Positions 1 to 5,929 are shown, numbered from the stretch's first letter. The stretch: DNA of 7,542 nt from Chitinophagaceae bacterium (GCA_020853515.1 JADYYU010000309.1:1-7542), one strand, 5' to 3'. A program made the numbers and translations. The notes: a model not told the origin generated them from the letters alone.

Positions 1-145
1 AAAAATCATCTTCAAAAATAAATACTTGTACTTTCTATGCGAAATAAATACATTCAACCAATGTGCTTTCAAACAAAAAATATCAAACCGTACAGCGACA
101 TAGAAAACTTCAGCAGTAACTTCTATGTGCCTATGTGGTTAAACC
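1..145. repeat. Repeat unit 1
   Basis: This 145-bp copy starts with AAAAATCATCTTCAAAAATA and has its conserved core at 111-140. It aligns without gaps to unit 2. The differences cluster at about 98-109, just left of the core, where the two units are nearly unrelated. The left boundary is the window edge, so the true unit boundary is arbitrary. Confidence 0.85.
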
Positions 146-290
146 AAAAATCTTCTTCAAAAATAAATACTTGCACTTTCTATTCGAAATAAATACATTC
201 AACCAATATGCTTTCAAACAGAAAATAACAAACCGTACAGTGACACCGATATCCTCAGCAGCAACTTCTATGTGCCTATGTGGTTTAATT
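146..290. repeat. Repeat unit 2
   Basis: This 145-bp copy is the closest relative of unit 1. Its core is at 256-285, with one T-to-C change in the CAGCAGTAAC part. Its last five bases, TAATT, match unit 3 rather than unit 1. Confidence 0.88.
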
Positions 291-434
291 ATAATACCTT
301 CTTTATGAAACAATGCATACCTGCTCTTTCTAAATAATCAAACTGAGCAATATGCCTTCAAACAGAAAATTACAACCCGTAAATTGAGATATAAAACCTC
401 AGCAGTAACTTCTATGTGCCTATGTGGTTTAATT
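291..434. repeat. Repeat unit 3
   Basis: This 144-bp copy has its core at 400-429. Its left part (ATGAAACAATGCATACC, then CTAAATAATCAAACTGA) resembles unit 4. Its right part (TATGCCTTCAAACAGAAAAT through the core) resembles units 1 and 2. It therefore bridges two sub-types of the repeat. Confidence 0.85.
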
Positions 435-535
435 AAATATCTTTTTTATGAAACGCTGCATACCCTCTCTTTCCAAATAATCAAACTGAACAAGCATGAA
501 TTCAAGCTGTAAAACATAACCGATATAGTAACATT
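435..535. repeat. Repeat unit 4, degenerate and lacking the core
   Basis: The first ~55 bp closely match unit 3 (TTTTATGAAACGCTGCATACC, then CAAATAATCAAACTGA). Similarity then fades; a remnant AGTAAC-TTGG is seen where the core should be, but the CTATGTG repeats are missing. This is the gene-proximal end of the array, and the right boundary is approximate. Confidence 0.7.
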
Positions 536-730
536 GGAACACCATTAAACAGCATTAATTTAAATAAGCCCATAATTTTTACTATTTAACATTTAATCGC
601 GGACAAATATCTATACTATTTTCAGTTATAGTGATTTCAGTTGTTGAAAATGTAAAAATAAATCCCTGTCATGATCGCCGCTTCGTACCTATAATTTCTG
701 TTAACTGAACAGATTCTATGCCCAACTATT
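536..730. other. AT-rich spacer between repeat array and GxxExxY gene
   Basis: I see no credible coding frame, tRNA or recognisable promoter in this stretch. It contains one perfect 6-bp inverted repeat close to the stop codon of the minus-strand gene, annotated separately. The rest is low-complexity AT-rich sequence without an evident copy of the repeat core. Confidence 0.6.
697..713. other. Small hairpin 3' of the GxxExxY gene
   Basis: TCTGTT and AACAGA form a perfect 6-bp stem around the 5-nt loop AACTG, 17 nt past the stop codon of the minus-strand gene at 731. No clear T-run follows on the minus strand, so this is not a canonical intrinsic terminator. It could still stabilise the 3' end of the mRNA. 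Confidence 0.35.
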
Positions 731-1147
731 CTATCGCGCAGGCAGTTGATTAAAAAACTCATTCACGTAAGTTCTCTGGCCTTGTTTAAAAATGTTTAAG
801 CAATTAAAATTGATCAGTATTCCTTTAGGTGCTTTTAATAGTTTCATGTACGTGAGTAGCTTCGCTTCAAACAATGTATTTATTTCCTGTACCGCCTTCA
901 ATTCTACCAGCAAACAATTTTCGACGAATAAGTCGCAGCGAAAATCAATCTGCAGTTCTTGTTCTTTGTAAATAACCGGAATACGCAACTGTGATACAAA
1001 TTGTATACCCCGATGTGATAACTCCTCCTTCATACATTGGTGATACACACTTTCTAACAAGCCACTCCCCATAATTTTATGTACTTCTATTGCTGATCCT
1101 ATTATCTGATAGGTTAAATCGTCTAAATATTTTTGTGATAACATCAT
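731..1147 (-). CDS. GxxExxY protein (PD-(D/E)XK nuclease-like superfamily)
   Basis: This 138-residue protein belongs to the small GxxExxY family, usually about 120-140 residues, which is placed in the PD-(D/E)XK nuclease-like superfamily. The signature is G29-L-L-E32-S-V-Y35, in the helix-turn region SGLLESVYHQCM. The nuclease-like core follows: D72 in FRCDLF, then E82-L-K84 in VELKAV, and an aromatic-rich helix LLTYMKLL around 97-104. The catalytic D...ExK triad therefore looks intact. No enzymatic role is established for the family, so nucleic-acid cleavage is an inference from the fold. The gene lies 51 bp downstream of the exonuclease gene on the same strand, so cotranscription is possible. 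Two ATG codons start the frame (MM), and the choice between them is unsettled. The tandem repeat array lies beyond its 3' end. Confidence 0.93.
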   Translation of the reverse strand: MMLSQKYLDDLTYQIIGSAIEVHKIMGSGLLESVYHQCMKEELSHRGIQFVSQLRIPVIYKEQELQIDFRCDLFVENCLLVELKAVQEINTLFEAKLLTYMKLLKAPKGILINFNCLNIFKQGQRTYVNEFFNQLPAR

Positions 1148-1198
1148 AATTTTTTTATGTTTATATTTAGTAAAATGAATTCCTTCAGGCCGCTTCCA

Positions 1199-1933
1199 TT
1201 AATCAATGTAGTTGATCTCGGCCTCACTTAATAACGGCAAACTATGCAAGCGCATCAACACTTGCGCTATCGTTACAATGTCTTTATTGCAGTAAGTTAC
1301 TATACGCTGCAGATCATTTTGCTGCCAGTAAACCTCCGCCACATCACCACCATCAATATCGTCTTTCGGGCTTTCAATACCCAGCACGTTCGATAACAAA
1401 TCGATGGAAGTAAAATTTTTATACTCTCCAAATTTCCAGAACTGCAATGTATCCAGCATGGGATTTTCCCATGGCTTTTTACTTTGCAAATCAACCAGTA
1501 CCGTAGGCAAAGCAATTTGATTAATGAAACTCCTCCTGCAGATATACGGTATATCAAACTCCCGGATATTATGTCCACAAAACTGTTTATCCGGATTTTT
1601 AAAAAACTTATTGCAGACTTGCCCAAATAACTGAAGCAGCTCTTTTTCTTCATGGCTGAAAAGCGATTTCAGGTTCAGTGTGTACGACTGCCCTTGATTA
1701 TCCTGCTCAGGTTGCTTTACAAAATAGCCCAGGCCAATACAGACTATTTTACCAAAGTCTGCGTATATGCCGGCTCGGTTTGCAAATGTGCCTGCTGTAT
1801 CAGGATTTTCTTTTTCAATCACTTGAGATTTTTTGTCCCAAAGCCTTTGTAAATTATCAGTAAGATCGGTGTAGTTTTTACAAAAGGGCACAGTTTCAAT
1901 ATCTATTAATAATAGATTTTCAGGTTTTATCAT
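1199..1933 (-). CDS. Predicted 3'-5' exonuclease related to PolB proofreading domain
   Basis: This 244-residue protein matches the stand-alone family of predicted 3'-5' exonucleases resembling the proofreading domain of family B DNA polymerases (DEDDy, RNase H-like fold). The Exo I motif is D11-I-E13 in LLIDIETVP. Exo II is the GHN-x3-FD block at 120-127, with N122 and D127. Exo III is Y214-x3-D218 in TYCNKD. All four metal-binding acidic residues are therefore present, with the Tyr that defines the DEDDy subclass. L-D161-T and the K190-DDIDGGDV stretch are further family-like regions. There is no polymerase domain, which is normal for this family. The ATG start sits just before the first beta strand. 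It likely trims DNA 3' ends in the cytoplasm; the physiological substrate is unknown. It is divergent from the coiled-coil gene and upstream of the GxxExxY gene. Confidence 0.92.
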   Translation of the reverse strand: MIKPENLLLIDIETVPFCKNYTDLTDNLQRLWDKKSQVIEKENPDTAGTFANRAGIYADFGKIVCIGLGYFVKQPEQDNQGQSYTLNLKSLFSHEEKELLQLFGQVCNKFFKNPDKQFCGHNIREFDIPYICRRSFINQIALPTVLVDLQSKKPWENPMLDTLQFWKFGEYKNFTSIDLLSNVLGIESPKDDIDGGDVAEVYWQQNDLQRIVTYCNKDIVTIAQVLMRLHSLPLLSEAEINYID

Positions 1934-2009
1934 TGTAGTAGGTATTTAAGAATGCTAATATAATAACAAAATATTACATGCGGTAATCAGCATTTTTTAT
2001 TTCAAGCCG

Positions 2010-2017
2010 TACCTTTG
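2010..2017 (+). promoter_or_regulatory. Bacteroidota -7 element (TACCTTTG)
   Basis: This is an exact match to TAnnTTTG, 24 bp before the ATG of the coiled-coil gene. No convincing TTG -33 element was found 19-21 bp upstream. It likely drives the coiled-coil protein-rpiB pair. Confidence 0.65.
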
Positions 2018-2041
2018 TAATAATCATAATTAATAATCAGC

Positions 2042-2989
2042 ATGGAAAATACAACGCACGAACCCCGCAAAGGCATTAGTCTTCATTGGATATATTTAGG
2101 TATTATTGGCCTGTTACTGGCTGCCGGCATCTATTTGTTTGTCAACAAAAACAAAGAAGAAGATAAAAACGAATTGCTTACCGAACAGGTCGAAACCATT
2201 TCGACCGATAAGGAGAGTATTGAAACAGACTACAATGCAGCCCTCGCAAGGCTGGACGAGATGAAAAATGAGAGTGTGCAGATGGATAGTTTACTGAATA
2301 CAAAAAGCAGCGAAGTAGAAGAACTGAAAAGTAAAATCAATGCCATTGTAAAAAACAAAAATGCTACAGATGCAGAACTAAAAGAAGCAGGCAAAATGAT
2401 CCGGGAACTGAATTCAAAAATGACCGCTTATCAACAGCAAATTCTGGCGCTTAAAAACGAAAACATTCAACTAACCGAAGACAAAAAGCAACTGACGGTA
2501 GAAAAAGAAGAAGTTACTGCTCAAAAGGAAAACCTGCAGACAGAAAAGGCGGTGCTTGAAAAGACGGTTGAACTGGGTTCGGTATTACATGCTTCAGGCT
2601 TTAAACTGGAAATGATCAATGCTAAAAAAAATCTGGTTGGTCAGGAAAAAGAAGTAACAACAGCTAAGGCTAAAAAAGCAGACCTTATGCGGGTTTCCTT
2701 CGACTTAGATGACAACCGCATTAGTGAAAGCGGTGAAAAAATATTATATATCGTTATTAAAATGCCGAACGGAAAAGTAGCCACTTCTAATGGTAACGTA
2801 TTTAAACTGACCGAAGGCAACGAAATGGATTATACAACTACCAAAATTATTCCTTATCGCAAAGGCGAAAAAGTACAGGGCATTACCACCGAATGGCGGC
2901 CCAATACTAATTTTGAACCCGGCAATTATATTGTGGAGGTTTATCATCAGGGATATAAAATTGGAGCACAAAAAGTTACTTTGAAATAA
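2042..2989 (+). CDS. Membrane-anchored coiled-coil protein of unknown function
   Basis: I do not recognise a named family beyond similar hypothetical proteins in Bacteroidota. The 315-residue protein has a short cytoplasmic N-terminus and one transmembrane helix at about 15-34 (WIYLGIIGLLLAAGIYLFV). A long Glu/Lys/Gln-rich coiled coil follows at about 36-178. A beta-rich C-terminal domain spans about 185-315, with RVSFDLDDN, YIVIKMPNGKV and NYIVEVYHQGYKIG as probable strands. Basic residues (R9, K10) precede the helix and acidic ones follow it, which suggests the coiled coil and C-terminal domain face the periplasm. No lipobox is seen. An enzyme is unlikely; a scaffold or envelope-spanning role is inferred. 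Its stop codon lies 8 bp before rpiB, implying cotranscription. Confidence 0.88.
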   Translation: MENTTHEPRKGISLHWIYLGIIGLLLAAGIYLFVNKNKEEDKNELLTEQVETISTDKESIETDYNAALARLDEMKNESVQMDSLLNTKSSEVEELKSKINAIVKNKNATDAELKEAGKMIRELNSKMTAYQQQILALKNENIQLTEDKKQLTVEKEEVTAQKENLQTEKAVLEKTVELGSVLHASGFKLEMINAKKNLVGQEKEVTTAKAKKADLMRVSFDLDDNRISESGEKILYIVIKMPNGKVATSNGNVFKLTEGNEMDYTTTKIIPYRKGEKVQGITTEWRPNTNFEPGNYIVEVYHQGYKIGAQKVTLK

Positions 2990-2997
2990 TAACAACT

Positions 2998-3429
2998 ATG
3001 CAAATAATTTCTATAGGCTGCGACCACGCAGGCGTTGCGCACCGTGAGGCCATTTATCAGCATTTCACGGCAAAAGGATATCAGGTAAAAGACTACGGTA
3101 CTGATACCTCTGACAGTGTCGATTATCCGGATTATGCCCATCTGGTAGCCACTGACGTTGAATCAGGGGTGGCTCGCTTTGGCGTGCTTATTTGTGGCAG
3201 TGCAAATGGCGTTTGTATGACAGCCAATAAACATCAGGGCGTAAGAGCCGCTTTATGCTGGAAAGATGAAATTGCTGCACTTGCCCGTCAGCATAATGAT
3301 GCCAATATTATTTGTTTGCCCGCCCGGTATATTACCCTGGCCGAGGCTGTTTTATTTGCTGAAACCTTTATTCAAACTGCGTTTGAAGGGGGCAGGCATC
3401 AAAACAGGGTTAACAAAATCGGCTGCTGA
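2998..3429 (+). CDS. rpiB: Ribose-5-phosphate isomerase B
   Basis: This 143-residue RpiB/LacA-LacB family enzyme interconverts ribose 5-phosphate and ribulose 5-phosphate in the non-oxidative pentose phosphate pathway, in the cytoplasm. Visible family motifs are the N-terminal GCDHAG (7-12) and YPDYA (43-47). The catalytic loop I-C66-GSANGVCMTANK holds the expected nucleophilic/base Cys66. GVRAALCW, RQHNDANIICLPAR (with H and N for phosphate and substrate binding) and the C-terminal EGGRHQNRV complete the set. Length is normal for the family. The catalytic loop reads CGSANG where I would expect CGSGNG or CGTGxG, so one loop glycine is replaced by alanine. The ATG is 8 bp after the upstream gene's stop. 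The TGA stop is immediately followed by the stop codon of the convergent gene. Confidence 0.96.
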   Translation: MQIISIGCDHAGVAHREAIYQHFTAKGYQVKDYGTDTSDSVDYPDYAHLVATDVESGVARFGVLICGSANGVCMTANKHQGVRAALCWKDEIAALARQHNDANIICLPARYITLAEAVLFAETFIQTAFEGGRHQNRVNKIGC

Positions 3430-4245
3430 TTATAAATTGTATTGAAGGCCGAACGAATAGAAAAATTCTGCAAAGCCAAAATGTTGTTTGGCCCTGTCCT
3501 TATAGGCTATGCCGCGGGTCAGTATGTCAGGCATATTGATATTACCTGCTTTGTAATCAAGACGCAGAAAACAGTATTTCAGAAAACCCGCCCGTAAACC
3601 GCCGTTGAAACCGAGCCCATAGCCCGCCAAATGAAACTTATCGTTACGGTCGTAATGCATCAGTTTTACATCTGAGCGTGGTATCAGCACTCCGGCATGC
3701 ACACCCAGCAAGGCCTTCAAATACGTTTGCCGCCTTTTGCCCTCAAGCAATTGTTTTTCCTTATTAATGGTTGCATGCACATAATTTAATCCGTCAGTAT
3801 GTTCAAAGTGCAAAAAGTCAGGTGTGATCACTATGGGTTGATTGTGGTAATCACCCTGAAATTCATCCGGAATATGGGTGTATCCGTCCAGGGTGGCTAT
3901 CGAGTAAGTCTGCACTACATACTTCATATGATCCTGACCAATGGTAACAGAAATATCGCGCGGCAGCAGCACACCTAAACTAAAGTTATACTGCGGTATG
4001 GTCAGATTGGTAACATTGAGATAATTTTTTGCACTGAGCGGCGACTGTCTGTCCTTTGCAATTGTTTGCTTTAAGGTAAAATCATACTCCTGCCCTTTAA
4101 AATGTATCGCCGATCGGGTAAAAAATGCACGGTTATACCCCCAGGATGTGAAAATTGAATAGGATTTCTTTTTGGCCTGCTTTTTCTGCTGAGCAAATAA
4201 TATATTGGGTATCAGGAGCAACAGCAGTGCCGTAATGGTGCGCAT
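3430..4245 (-). CDS. Exported protein, probable outer-membrane beta-barrel
   Basis: The 271-residue product begins with a clear Sec signal peptide: R2, a hydrophobic stretch ITALLLLLIPNILFA, and probable signal peptidase I cleavage near A18 before QQ. The mature chain opens with a Lys-rich linker. It then shows alternating hydrophobic and aromatic strands typical of a small outer-membrane barrel (SIFTSWGYNRAFF, YNFSLGVLLP, DISVTIGQDHMKYVV, GYGLGFNGGLRAGF, CFLRLDYKAGNI, FGFAEFFYSFGLQYNL). The chain ends NL rather than in the usual terminal Phe, but the last strand is strongly amphipathic. The IGQDHMKYV and FEHTDGLNYV segments resemble a conserved uncharacterised Bacteroidota family as I remember it; I assign no function. 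The gene converges on rpiB with no intergenic bases. Confidence 0.88.
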   Translation of the reverse strand: MRTITALLLLLIPNILFAQQKKQAKKKSYSIFTSWGYNRAFFTRSAIHFKGQEYDFTLKQTIAKDRQSPLSAKNYLNVTNLTIPQYNFSLGVLLPRDISVTIGQDHMKYVVQTYSIATLDGYTHIPDEFQGDYHNQPIVITPDFLHFEHTDGLNYVHATINKEKQLLEGKRRQTYLKALLGVHAGVLIPRSDVKLMHYDRNDKFHLAGYGLGFNGGLRAGFLKYCFLRLDYKAGNINMPDILTRGIAYKDRAKQHFGFAEFFYSFGLQYNL

Positions 4246-4263
4246 GAACTAATTTTTAGAAGA

Positions 4264-4271
4264 CAAATGTA
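4264..4271 (-). promoter_or_regulatory. Bacteroidota -7 element (TACATTTG, minus strand)
   Basis: The minus-strand octamer matches TAnnTTTG, with 18 bp between it and the ATG of the outer-membrane protein gene. That spacing predicts a very short 5' leader. No clear TTG -33 box is visible. Confidence 0.6.
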
Positions 4272-4365
4272 AATGAATCCGTTGGATTATGACCGTCGTG
4301 ATCGAATGCTGAGTCGCTTGACAAGGGTAAACCTCTGTAATAAGTAACCGTACCTATCGTGTTAT

Positions 4366-4400
4366 GCCGGACTCAAATCGGATTCTGATCTATATCCGGC
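4366..4400. repeat. Imperfect inverted repeat in intergenic DNA
   Basis: GCCGGA (4366-4371) and TCCGGC (4395-4400) are perfectly complementary. Between them lies a second near-palindrome, TCAAATCGGATTCTGA (TCA-AATC-G-GATT-C-TGA). The element sits more than 120 bp upstream of the start of the minus-strand outer-membrane gene. No T-run follows on the plus strand, so it does not look like an intrinsic terminator. An operator site or a small mobile-repeat remnant is possible. Confidence 0.4.
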
Positions 4401-4489
4401 CCCCCTTTATGCTTTACACTCAACTGGATCATTTAGTAGATTTTTTCTTTCATTGATATCCTATCTTGCTAAAAATTCCGAACGAAAAA

Positions 4490-4522
4490 TTAAAAAAGCA
4501 GAACAAATCGGAATGATCTGCT
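4490..4522 (-). terminator. Rho-independent terminator of the DUF4142 gene
   Basis: On the minus strand AGCAGA pairs perfectly with TCTGCT across a 14-nt loop. The right arm runs directly into TTTTTTA and further T-rich sequence. It begins about 30 nt past the stop codon at 4551, in the right orientation to end that transcript. Confidence 0.7.
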
Positions 4523-4550
4523 CTGCGTTCATAGTCCGCGATGCGCCTTC

Positions 4551-5156
4551 TTACTTTGTTCTGTCCGTTTTCTTATCCACTTCCTGCTGACACATTTCCG
4601 CATGTTCGAGATGTGTGCGCAGTGCAGGCAGGGTAGCTGTGGCCCAGGCTTTTATATCTGCATCGGTACATTCCTTTTCTGCCTTTTCAAATCGTGCAAT
4701 GGCGTCTTTATGCCCCTTCACCATCATATCTGCATATTCCCTATCAAAATCTTTTCCCGATTTTTCATTCAATTTCTGATAAGCTTCCTTTTCCTTATCT
4801 GTTTGCGTGGCGGGAAGTGTAATTGATTTACGTTGCGCCAGAGCAGTCATATCAGCCAGGGCTTTACTATGTTCGTCCTGCATCATCTTACCCAGCTTTT
4901 TTACATCTGACAACTGGCCCTTTTGCTGGGCAATCTCACCCAAACTCACTTCTTCTCTGTTAATTGCGGCCGCAACTACCAGAAAATTAGCATCGGTTTC
5001 ATTCTTTTTATCTTCAAAGTTGGCATCGTTCTGATCTTTTGCAACTTCTTTGCTGTCGGTATTTTCAGCATCATTGCATGATGAAATACCTACCGCCAGG
5101 CCGCTAAAAAGTCCAATACAAAGAAGGGCTGATATTAATTTTTTATTGCTTTTCAT
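4551..5156 (-). CDS. DUF4142 family lipoprotein
   Basis: This 201-residue protein starts with a lipoprotein signal: K2-K6 basic residues, the hydrophobic stretch LISALLCIGLFSGLAVG, and the lipobox-like GISSC with Cys27 as the lipidated residue. A low-complexity Asp/Asn/Lys-rich linker follows to about residue 54. The DUF4142 domain covers about 55-195. Its typical opening is visible: DANFLVVAAAINREEVSLGEIAQQKGQLSDVKKLGK cut into D55ANFLVVAA, EEVSLGEIA and SDVKKLGKMM, then DEHSKALADM. A second helical pair contains EYADMMVKGHKDAIARFEKA and LPALRTHLEHA. The predicted fold is a four-helix, ferritin-like bundle, with conserved His residues at the DEHSK, KGHKD and RTHLEHA positions. Function is unknown for the family. 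It likely resides in the periplasm, lipid-anchored. A terminator lies just downstream, so it is probably monocistronic. Confidence 0.93.
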   Translation of the reverse strand: MKSNKKLISALLCIGLFSGLAVGISSCNDAENTDSKEVAKDQNDANFEDKKNETDANFLVVAAAINREEVSLGEIAQQKGQLSDVKKLGKMMQDEHSKALADMTALAQRKSITLPATQTDKEKEAYQKLNEKSGKDFDREYADMMVKGHKDAIARFEKAEKECTDADIKAWATATLPALRTHLEHAEMCQQEVDKKTDRTK

Positions 5157-5295
5157 GTTGTTTAGTTTTTATTGATTAGATGTTATTTACAAAAGCAAAG
5201 GTCAGTCCGTTCGCATAAAAAATCTTACATGATTTAGGATGAATATATCATCATTTTCACCTCCGCTAAGCTTCGCAACCCTCATTTAATCTGCA

Positions 5296-5751
5296 TTATT
5301 CAGCAAGCTCAAGATACCCGGCCAACGTGATGAGAACCGGTAAATTCTTTTTATTTGATGGACTGATCACGATCGGTTTGTTGGTTTCATGATCCCATAC
5401 ACCAACTACCATCAAAATAGGATTGGCTGGCGCCACATACTTTTTAAAGTGGCCCAACTGCAATGTATTATAAGGCAAACCGCTCAGGGTGATATGATAA
5501 TCAAGCACTGAATCTATGAGTGAAAGATCTACCTTACGATCGTCTTGTTCAGTGATCTTCAAAAAGGTAGTCTGCCACGATACGTAATTTGACAATTCAA
5601 GATACCATTTCAGGTGAAGTACCTTTTCAAAGATAAAAATAACGACCCCTTCTTCGTCTGTTTGCTTATGAAACTGCACGCTCACCGCCTCCGAAAAGGC
5701 CGATAGCACAGTCTCTTCAAGCGAAAAATCAAATATTGCTAACCTATCCAC
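5296..5751 (-). CDS. Uncharacterised 151-aa cytoplasmic protein, GTG start
   Basis: I do not recognise this protein. It has no signal peptide, transmembrane helix or known catalytic motif. It looks like a compact soluble alpha/beta protein: an acidic N-terminal helix (FSLEETVLSAFSEAV), a strand EGVVIFIFEKV, a Trp-containing stretch LHLKWYLELSNYVSW, and C-terminal strands PILMVVGVWDHE and KPIVISP. The start codon is GTG (5749-5751). No ATG occurs earlier in the frame before an in-frame stop at 5782-5784, and the first internal Met is too far in (about residue 114). A TAACTTTG element lies only 5 bp upstream, so the mRNA is probably leaderless. The gene is divergent from ddl and upstream of the DUF4142 gene by 139 bp. 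It is probably real, because the frame is long, shows ordinary amino-acid use and has a well-matched promoter. Confidence 0.72.
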   Translation of the reverse strand: MDRLAIFDFSLEETVLSAFSEAVSVQFHKQTDEEGVVIFIFEKVLHLKWYLELSNYVSWQTTFLKITEQDDRKVDLSLIDSVLDYHITLSGLPYNTLQLGHFKKYVAPANPILMVVGVWDHETNKPIVISPSNKKNLPVLITLAGYLELAE

Positions 5752-5756
5752 AAAAA

Positions 5757-5764
5757 CAAAGTTA
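5757..5764 (-). promoter_or_regulatory. Bacteroidota -7 element (TAACTTTG) next to GTG start
   Basis: The minus-strand octamer TAACTTTG ends 5 bp before the GTG start codon at 5751. Because transcription usually begins a few bases after this element, the transcript would start at or next to the start codon. Confidence 0.6.
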
Positions 5765-5897
5765 TTGACACTGCATCGATTTCATAACTATTGTGGGAAT
5801 GATGTAAAGATTAAAAGACAGCCTGTAAAATATAAGATCACTGAATTCTTCACAAACATTTCTGAATCATGTCCTTTAAATTCACAGATACTTACTG

Positions 5898-5905
5898 TAG
5901 ATTTG
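5898..5905 (+). promoter_or_regulatory. Bacteroidota -7 element (TAGATTTG) for ddl
   Basis: TAGATTTG matches TAnnTTTG exactly and leaves 24 bp to the ddl ATG. No TTG -33 box is apparent at the usual spacing. No Shine-Dalgarno sequence precedes the ATG, as is common in this phylum. Confidence 0.6.
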
Positions 5906-5929
5906 TCCACTACTTTTTAGCTTAGCAAA

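Larger units (their letters stand above)
1..535. repeat. Tandem array of four ~145-bp degenerate units
   Basis: Four head-to-tail copies of an AT-rich unit are visible, with periods of 145, 145 and 144 bp. The first copy begins at the window edge, so the array may extend to the left. Units 1 and 2 align without gaps and differ at about 16 positions by eye. Unit 3 is more diverged on its left side, and unit 4 is a degenerate partial copy. Units 1-3 share an almost invariant 30-bp core at 111-140, 256-285 and 400-429, running from CAGCAG to TGTGGTT. No conserved reading frame explains the conservation. The array lies about 200 bp beyond the stop codon of the minus-strand GxxExxY gene. Its function is unknown; a non-autonomous mobile repeat, a structured RNA or a protein-binding array are all possible. 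Confidence 0.92.
4272..4550. other. Intergenic region between outer-membrane and DUF4142 genes
   Basis: No coding frame or RNA gene is supported here. The stretch carries an inverted repeat at 4366-4400 and the intrinsic terminator of the DUF4142 gene at 4490-4522, both annotated separately. The remainder is unexplained. Confidence 0.6.

Noticed and set aside
131..313. 60-codon open frame on the minus strand inside the repeat array
   Set aside because: It crosses unit boundaries, and the other units do not preserve the frame. The one variable base of the core changes the amino acid (Ala to Thr), so the conservation is not protein-coding.
1..535. CRISPR array
   Set aside because: The units are ~145 bp with degenerate similarity throughout, not short identical repeats with unique 30-40-bp spacers. 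No cas genes are present.
1300..1863. Open frames overlapping the exonuclease gene on both strands
   Set aside because: They lie wholly within the exonuclease gene, which has all its catalytic motifs, and their translations are Cys/Ile/Leu-rich with no family resemblance.
2744..3141. Minus-strand open frames opposite the coiled-coil gene and rpiB
   Set aside because: Both are antisense to confidently identified genes and show no motif or promoter.
4602..5034. Plus-strand open frames opposite the DUF4142 gene
   Set aside because: They are antisense shadows; the minus-strand frame has a lipobox and a recognisable domain.
5238..5252. GATGA/TCATC hairpin as a terminator of the 151-aa protein gene
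   Set aside because: The stem is only 5 bp and AT-rich, and on the minus strand no T-run follows, so the evidence is too weak.
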